Shown here piece after piece: positions 57,361 through 64,000 of a stretch of 64,000 nucleotides of DNA. The stretch comes from Bilabrum cf. latius (Eukaryota; Bigyra: Bicosoecida; Bigyra; Bicosoecida), in assembly GCA_965178125.1 (NCBI GenBank), contig OZ237735.1:1798001-1862000 (forward strand), in the 5' to 3' direction. How positions within the stretch are numbered: the first letter of the stretch is position 1; each line of letters starts with the position of its first letter. A program made the translations under genes and the position numbers. The notes under the pieces were generated by a model that was not told where the DNA came from, did no database searches, and was given only the letters and a program-made list of their open reading frames with translations.

Positions 57361-60300
57361 ATGAATGTGCCTGCATGTGTAACGATCTTTGCTACTCTAT
57401 TGGGTGCTCAAGCTTCTTCGACCCTGGAGTACCTCTCTGCAGAAGGTGCCATGCAACACCACGCAGAAGGCCAATGCCACCCGCATACTATCAAACAGTG
57501 CAATGTTATTGACGGTGACCGTTTTATGATGCGTCCAGGGGACATTCTGCTGCAGGGCAGGCGGCTGGTTACGTCAGCATTCGGTGGCGCAGACGTTCAG
57601 CTAGTGCTAGAAGACGGCGGCAAACTGCAACTTTAGGAGGTAAGGTTTTGTGTTGCCCAGCGAAGTACAATGAATTTTATGATGTTCCATTGACACGAAA
57701 GCATCCATTCGCCCGAGTCGGCTCGTTATCTCTGTGTATTCCATGTCAGCTGCCTCGTGTCACGGATGCACCTCGCAGCGCAAGGGAGACGACACATCCC
57801 CCTATTGGACTTCAGACTCGGGCGAGGCATAGTCAGCAGGACCGTTTGCCCTTTTGCTTACGTCCGATGGGGACTTGGTTGTCCTTGGGGCGGGGGGCCA
57901 GCCCAGCGAGGCCTGGCACCAGGCGGGCGATCCCTCCCCGGACGCCGTCCTGCAGGCGCTGTCCGACAGCGCAGCAGACGACAGCATCGAGGTCGTCTGG
58001 AGCCGAGTGCTATCTGGCGTGGGAACCGTGAAGGAGCTGGCACTGCACGGCTCGGGCGACCTCGTGGCGCATGACGAGCACGGCGAACGCCTGTGGCACA
58101 CCCGAACGGAGTCCACGCGCATGTGGATGAATCTGCTCATCTCCAAGCTGCGCTTCGGGGGCAAGAAATACCACAAGAATGGCGATTTTGACGGCTGGGA
58201 AAGGTACTGGGATCTGCGGCAGAGCTACTCGAGCGACCACTATAATATGGCCAAGCTATCGGGGGGCATTGCGCGGCAGCACGGGGGAGAATACTGCGGC
58301 GGCGGGGATATATCTGCGTGTGAGCCCGTGGTGGACATGAACGTGTCTTCGCTGCACCCCGGGCAGATGCTTCCGGAAGGGAGGTCCCTCTACTCGGAAG
58401 CGGTGATGCAGACTGTGGAAGGCAAGAAAATGCAGGGCGTTCGCAACGCGGTCAACTGGCTCGTTTCCGGGGCCGAGATGGAGATCAAGATCGAGACCAG
58501 GAGCGGGAAGCCATGGCTGAATGCAGCCCAGTCCAAGCTGACCATGCAGTCAGATGGACGACTGGTGCTGAGGTACAGAGAGCACGACTGCGATGCCAGC
58601 TCCTTCGAGCACATGGAGCTGGACGGCGGGGCGACTCTATGCCAGGGGTTGGAAAACTTTGACCTGCTGCCCCCCGGGAAACACTTCTGCAGATGTCTCG
58701 ATAACCCAGACCGCAACCTGCTGGCCGAGATGGAGGCGGCGGGTGACAAGTGGCATGAGGTATGGGCGACATCCGAGCAGCCGGTAGACCCAGCCAAGCA
58801 CTAGGGTCCGTTCAGTTTCGTCGTGTCCACGGGGGGCGACCTCGAGGTGGTGGACGGGCAGGGCGGGACGGTGTGGTCGCAGTCCACGGGCGATGCGGGC
58901 CCCATCCAGTGCGCTCGTATCAGCGCCATCAAGCGGCGGCCCAGGCAGGAGGACTGGGATGACGCCAACGTGAACCTGGGGGTATACCGCTCCGACGCGC
59001 AGCACAGGCGGGACATGTGCGGGCCGGAGTCACGGGGCCATCTGACCATGACGGACCCTGACCTGGTGTGGACGACGGCGGTCACCGGGAAGCCGATCCC
59101 TGGCATCCCCGTCAGGACCAAGAGCGTGCAGCTGCAGCTCGCCGTGGCGCGCACCGACGACCCCATGCGGCCCTACTGCGGGGCGGACTACCTGGAGCTG
59201 TGCGAGGAGGTGCCTGAGGGTGCTGACGAGATGCGTCCTGGGCAGGTGCTGCGGCAGGGTCGGGCTCTTCGTACTGACATCGGTGAACTCGTCATGCAGA
59301 CGGACGGCAACCTCGTGCTGCATCTGGGCACGGTTCGAAAGAAGGTCCTGTGGTCCTCCAAGACGCCCCCCGGGCATAGCGATGCCATCAAGCAGGTAGG
59401 ACCATACGCGCTTGTGTTCACGTACCGGGCCGAGCTCGCCATCGTGGACGGGCGAGACGGCGTGCTCTGGTTCGTCGACGGTCCCGCCCTGTACATCAAC
59501 TGGATCAAGCCGACCTAGTACGTTGGCCTGGACAAAATGTTCTCACCGGCGACCTTTCTGGTGGACGCCTTCGACCGGGGACTGGGGGCTGCCTTTACCG
59601 GAAATGTCGTGGCCTCGCTCTACACCTCCAACGTGATTGAGGTGCACAAGTGGAGGTTCCGCCTGCAGAGTGACGGAAACGCCGTGCTGTTTTGCAACGG
59701 CAACAAGCCAGTCTTCCGAACGAATACGGCGGGGTGGCACACGGAGGATGACGAGTGGCCGCAGGCGGTGCTGAGCGAGGACAACGTCTACGGAGACGCG
59801 TGGACTCGGTTCGATCCCAGGAGCGGGGACTCCTTCTTTTAGTGGAACAAATTCGCGGTGCAGTTTGGGGTGGAGATAGCTGGCGATATCGCCGTGGGCA
59901 TCGCGTCCGGGGGCATGGTCACTGCTGCCAAGTATGGTGCTAAGGGCATCAAGGCCGTGTACCGGGTGGGACTGAGCAAGGCCCTTCAGGAGGGGCTCAA
60001 GAGCGGCGACGAGTGGCTCGTGAAGATGTCCCTCAAGTCGAGCGGCAAGTGGGCCAGTAAGTCCGCCTCACTGGAGATGGGCACGCTCCTCAAGTTGGCG
60101 GGCAAGTCGGTCAAGACGTGGGCCGAAAAGAAGGTGCTCACGGTTGTCAGTAGCCTAGGCTCGCTTCTAGACGGGGCCAAGCAGGCACTGTACCGCCTCT
60201 CGAAGGCCAGCATAGGCAGCGTGGCAAAAGGGCTGGTCGCGGGGGTGTTCAAGGTGGCATTGCAAGTGGGCTACGTTGCGTTCCGGATCACATTCGCTGT

Positions 60301-63300
60301 GGGCAAGCTCATCATTACGATGCCGTTTGAGATGATTCGCCCGTGGGGCGAGATCGGCGTCTCCCAGGTCAAGGCCATCTGTTTGCTGGCGGATGCGGCG
60401 AGCAACGGGATTCTCGCCGAAGCCGTCCGATCCGTGCCCTTCAAGCTCCGTAACAGGGCCATCCTGTCTGCCGAGGAGGCCGTGGTGCATGACGTCATGG
60501 CGAGGTCTGCCTCCGACGCCATGGATAGGATGGAGCGCGGCTCCTTCAGCGTCGGAAGCGTACCCAAACGGTCCTATAGCGTCCCCGACATGCCCAAGTA
60601 CAAGCGATCCAGCCTATTCAAAGACCTGGAGGACATTGAGTTCCTGCCCCAGGCCCCCGGCGGGTCCGGGGGGGGGCTCGGCCTCGACCTGGGACCCAAG
60701 GGGGACATCCTGGAGCAGCCAAAGATCCTTGATGACTACATCGGGAAGCAGATTGTGAAGCTGCCCGAGCTGCCTCCCGCCTCTGAGCTCAAGATCCCCG
60801 AGGGCTTGCCGGAACCATTCGCACGGCGCATGGAGACAGCTGTGGACAAGGGTGGAAGGGCTCAAGCCGACACCGAGAGGCTGATCAAGGCATAGCCGCA
60901 GGTTCTGGAGACGTATTCTATGGAGAGGCTGGTCGAGGTGAACAGGCTCATGTATGATAACCAGGCCACACTGGAGTACTACGCTGCCGTACGAGACTAC
61001 GTGGGGCACCTGGATCGCATGCGGCTGCAAGGGAAACCGCTCCCCGATGGCTTTACCTCCGTGGACGATTTGGTGGCCTCCAAGTTCGGCATGGGTCGGG
61101 CGGCGATCGAGCAGACGTTCCAGTCGCGCCTGATGGCGGACGTCACGGCATGGGGAGCACCTGCCGGGCTGGAGGCAAACATGTTGAGCGAGCTCGTTGA
61201 AGTGGTCGGATTACTTGACTTGGATAAGCTGGCGTTCCAGCAGTACCAGGCTGCTGCTGATGCGCTTGGTGTGGTGCAGCGGGCGCTGCGTGGGGAGGAG
61301 GCGGTGGACAGGGCAGCGTTGGTGGATGCGATACGGAGTCAGCCTCAGGAGCTGCGATTGGCGGCAGAGGTGCTGCAGCCCGACATCGCAGCACGGGCAA
61401 TGCAGGACCCGGGACTCGCCGCCGATCAAGTCCTTGCTATGGCGAAGGAGAATCCTGAGGCCGCTGGCCAGCTTGCCCAGGCGTGCGAGTCCTCCATGAA
61501 GGAGCAGCAGCGGCTGGCCGCGAGCAAGCAGAGGCAAATTAAGAAAGCTGAAACCAAGCTCCGGGAGGACAGCCCCCTGGTAAAGCATCCGGATGCCCGG
61601 CTCTACGAGGTGGCCGTGCAGGAGGCAGGTCAAGAGCGGGACGCGTGCATACTGACCACGCAGCTGGGCCTCGAGGTGGGCGGCGATCCCAGCACACCCG
61701 CAATGGTCTTGAACGGATTCTAGTCACATTTTGCCGGATTAGAGGCAGCCAAAGACGAGACGATCGTGGCCCTTCGAAGGGCAGCGGAGGCAGAGGCCAA
61801 GCTGGAGCGCCTGGAGATGGCCAGGGCGATTGCCGATGCGGCCGCTGTGGGCAAGGCGGACCCTTCGGTTGCCATTAAGACCCTGGGCGTGGACGTCCCC
61901 GAGGCTGAACTGGACAATGCCATCAAGGCTGCATCGGAGAAGTGGGATGCCGCACGGAAAGAGGCGATCGATCACCTGGACTTGGAGGGGAAAGGCATGG
62001 ACGATCTGGGTCACCTCCTGGAAGATGAGGGCATTCGAGACATCACGGACGAGCTGCTGGACGCCGTGGAGCAGCATGCGGGCCTCTTCAAGGAGCTCGA
62101 GGCGAAGGAGGAAAGCGCCAAGGGCGTGACTATTGCCATTGAAGGTTCCATCGAGCACATCCTCCTGGGAGAACACGCGGCGCAGGAGGGGGGGCGTGCC
62201 GCGCAGGAGGCGGCAGCTGCAGCCCGCAAGGCCAGGTTAGCTAAAGTGGTCAAGTCTCGAGTCCCCGTCGTCTCCCCGGCCGACATGAAGGTGCCCAAGA
62301 CTCTTCGTATCAAGTCGCCTGCCAACCCAACGGTGCACGTGGATATTGACCTGGCCGACGTGCACTCGGACTTTGTCGAGAGACTTGGCGCAATCGACAA
62401 GTACCGCGCGCATGCGCAGCTAAATGTCCCAGGAGACCGCCTCATGTTCGCATTGCAGTCCGCCGACATCGCCGAGACGGCAGAATACTATGCCAGTATA
62501 CAGAGGACAGTAAACAGGATCGACGCAAGGATGGGGACGGACGCCGGTGCGGGCGCGGCCTGGCTCAGGAAGACCCACGGCATGGATGCGTCGGCATTGC
62601 GCACGCAGGAGCAGACGTTCGCGCTGCTGGCAGAGGTCCGGGCCCGTCCCTACCCCACCGGCGAGACGGCATTCCTGCATGCAGACATCCTCAGCGATGC
62701 TATTCACAAGGGGCGCGTGGATCCTCAGGATCCAGTCCTCAAGGCGAGAGCGCAGCTCAAGAACCGAATCGGTGCGGTGGGCGGGGATTCGTTCGAACTG
62801 GGGCTCCGAGTGCTCACACTGCCCCCAGCCAAGGCTCGATCCGCGAAGCTACGTGATGCTACCGTGAGTCTCTGCGATGCCGAGCGAGAGCTGGACGAGC
62901 TGCTGCACCTCAAGCGCGTCATCGATACCGCCGAGATAGCCGGTCTTGACCCTGTTACCTGCCTGCGAAGGGGGGTGCGCACAGATTTCGTTAGCGACCT
63001 TACCATGCCCTCGGACGTGGAAAATTACCTAGCAAAGGCAGTGTAGCGGTCAAACTCTGCGAGGGAGGCGTGGAGGAGGGCGGCGGAGGCGGCGGGTCCC
63101 GGCGCCCTCGCCGATCTCCCAGGGGACGTCCTGGACCGGGCTTACCGGGTCACCGCAATGGACCCCAGCAGCGAGGTGAATCACTTGCTCGAGAGCAGAA
63201 AGCACATGGAGGTGCAGGCACTGAGTAATCCAGGTGTCTTGGGCGAACGTGTGGATCCTGCCGTGCTCTAGAAGCACGCGGGCGTCGGCGGTGCTGCTGG

Positions 63301-64000
63301 GGTGATCGCCGATCGCCGGGCGGCACTGATGTAGCGCGCTCAGGCGGGGGGCAGGCAGCTCCAGAGACAGTTGTCCGATTTCGGCGGGTGGGAGAGCATC
63401 AGGTACCAGCTGGGCAGTGTTGACTACCTCGTGTTCCTGCAGGACCTGCAAAAGCAGACCCCGGAATTTTTTGCCGAAGCTCTCATGCAGTTGCCTCGTG
63501 GTCGCACGAATGCGATCGACGAGCTGATCGGAGTCGCAGTGGGAGCGACCGACAGCGCCCGCAAAGCAGCGAGAGAGAAAATCATCCTCGGAGCCGTTGA
63601 ATCTGCGGTACAGACGGTGGGTCTGAACAAGGCACCAAGTCCGCTCTTCTTCGCGGAGAACGTCCAGCTGCTGTCGATTTTGTCCGAAGAAATGACCGCC
63701 GATACTGCCTCCAAGGAGCTTGGCGCTGCTCTGGACACCCTGGGGGATGGCATGAAAGCGCTTCGAAAGGCTGCCAGCGGCAACGCCCTGGACGATGCCT
63801 AGGCGCAGGTCATGGGAGAGGTCATGGCGAGGCTTGAGCATTACGCTTTTATCGGAGGTGTGTCCACGTCGCTGGACAAGGAACTCAAGATGTGTTTGGA
63901 TGACAAGAAATTGCTAACCGAGGTAGTCCGTGCCGCGGAGAAGCCGGGCGGTGAGGACCTGCTGGATCTTGCCGTGGCGCTTCGAGGCGCCAATGGCCTC
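57361..64000 (+). CDS. Giant secreted bulb-type (B-) lectin protein, incomplete at the right edge
   Basis: Exon 1 (57361-57639) begins MNVPACVTIFATLLGAQA, a likely signal peptide. Exon 2 (57779 to the window end) is open throughout in one frame with more than ten TAG codons. Bulb-lectin beta-prism modules recur: DVQLVLEDGGKLQLQE with LLLTSDGDLVVLG (residues about 60-125), LTMQSDGRLVLRY (about 350), FVVSTGGDLEVVD (about 440), MRPGQVLRQGRAL with LVMQTDGNLVLHLG (about 575-620), and FRLQSDGNAVLFC (about 720). These modules bind mannose in plants, fungi and fish. A less polar stretch near 914-950 (VFKVALQVGYVAFRITFAVG) may touch membrane. The remaining 1,300 residues are Ala/Glu/Lys-rich and mostly helical (for example LEAAKDETIVALRRAAEAEA) without a recognised family. 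At least 2,160 residues in all; no stop within the window. Extracellular or vesicular location is inferred. Confidence 0.82.
57640..57778 (+). other. Spliceosomal intron in lectin gene (139 nt)
   Basis: Starts GTAAGG, ends CACCTCGCAG, phase 0. Joining gives LQLQE|RKGDDTSPYWTSDSGEA, which restores the strand-turn pattern of a bulb-lectin module, with the Q in LQLQE and in GEAQSAG encoded by TAG. Confidence 0.75.

Noticed and set aside
1-64000. Reading the TAG-split genes as pseudogenes or as many small genes
   Set aside because: Pieces on either side of TAG stay in one frame for kilobases, protein similarity continues without a gap, and no TAA, TGA or frameshift appears. Decay would give all types of lesion.
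1-64000. TAG decoded as leucine, tyrosine or glutamate instead of glutamine
   Set aside because: At the best-conserved sites (FAT-Q-NP, NFN-Q, VNCH-Q, LTGIT-Q) the family residue is Gln.
1-64000. Ciliate origin
   Set aside because: The code resembles one listed for a ciliate, but coding DNA is GC-rich and introns are 73-139 nt, unlike the AT-rich, very short-intron ciliate genomes. Not enough to name a lineage.
1-64000. tRNA genes, including a suppressor tRNA-Gln with CUA anticodon
   Set aside because: GTTCGA-type T-loop strings appear (for example near 15773 and 44485) but lack the flanking stems and anticodon arm; no tRNA can be supported by eye.

Overview
This is a nuclear DNA window from a free-standing eukaryotic lineage (a protist, not placed further here). 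The genes are long and intron-poor, the few introns are short GT-AG introns of about 73-139 nt, and coding DNA is moderately GC-rich. Its defining property is a variant genetic code. Read with the standard code, almost every gene is broken by TAG. Read with TAG as glutamine, each becomes one long conserved protein, and TAG falls at invariant Gln positions: FATQNP in midasin, NFNQIYKIDP in O-GlcNAc transferase, LTEQQAL in lumazine synthase, LTGITQDD in the ERI1-type nuclease. TGA ends nearly every gene; TAA ends at least two (U2A' and the membrane phosphatase) and is never needed as sense. The pattern matches NCBI table 15 (UAG=Gln; UAA and UGA stop).

Layout, left to right. 1-6098 (-): N-terminal part of midasin (ribosome assembly AAA+ protein), running off the left edge. 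6462-8900 (+): carnitine acyltransferase ending in a peroxisomal AKL signal. 9242-10957 (+): EamA/DMT-like membrane transporter. 11175-14342 (-): unrecognised disordered protein. 14586-15543 (-): U2 snRNP A'. 15665-16072 (-): unknown 135-residue protein. 16073-18422: AT-rich gene-poor stretch with a transposase-like remnant and a perfect hairpin. 18423-31763 (-): single-exon 4,446-residue HECT ubiquitin ligase with SPRY, RanBP2 zinc fingers, UBA and CUB-like parts. 32301-32887 (+): lumazine synthase (riboflavin). 33004-36234 (-): CBS-domain protein. 36620-37915 (+): transcriptional-type cyclin. 38060-39463 (+): ERI1-type 3'-5' exonuclease. 39909-44639 (+): acidic Claspin/Mrc1-like protein. 44752-48069 (-): O-GlcNAc transferase with TPRs. 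48469-50163 (+): actin maturation protease-like protein. 50363-51865 (+): membrane-anchored dual-specificity phosphatase.

From about 52 kb the character changes. There is a decayed piece of a lectin gene, a G-run, then a compact tyrosine-recombinase retrotransposon (PAT/Ngaro type, 52861-56026) with split direct repeats in the order A1-internal-B1-A2-B2. Next comes an AT-rich segment bracketed by inverted TGTCCGGGGG-rich arms. The window ends in a giant secreted protein gene (57361 to beyond 64000, +) with several bulb-type lectin modules followed by more than 1,300 residues of mostly helical sequence.

The genes do not form one pathway; most are housekeeping eukaryotic genes packed closely, often in divergent or convergent pairs. 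The most notable points are the code change, a retroelement that itself uses in-frame TAG, and the giant lectin gene beside a related fragment and mobile DNA. No tRNA, rRNA or CRISPR was seen by eye; the suppressor tRNA-Gln(CUA) and eRF1 that the code requires must lie elsewhere.
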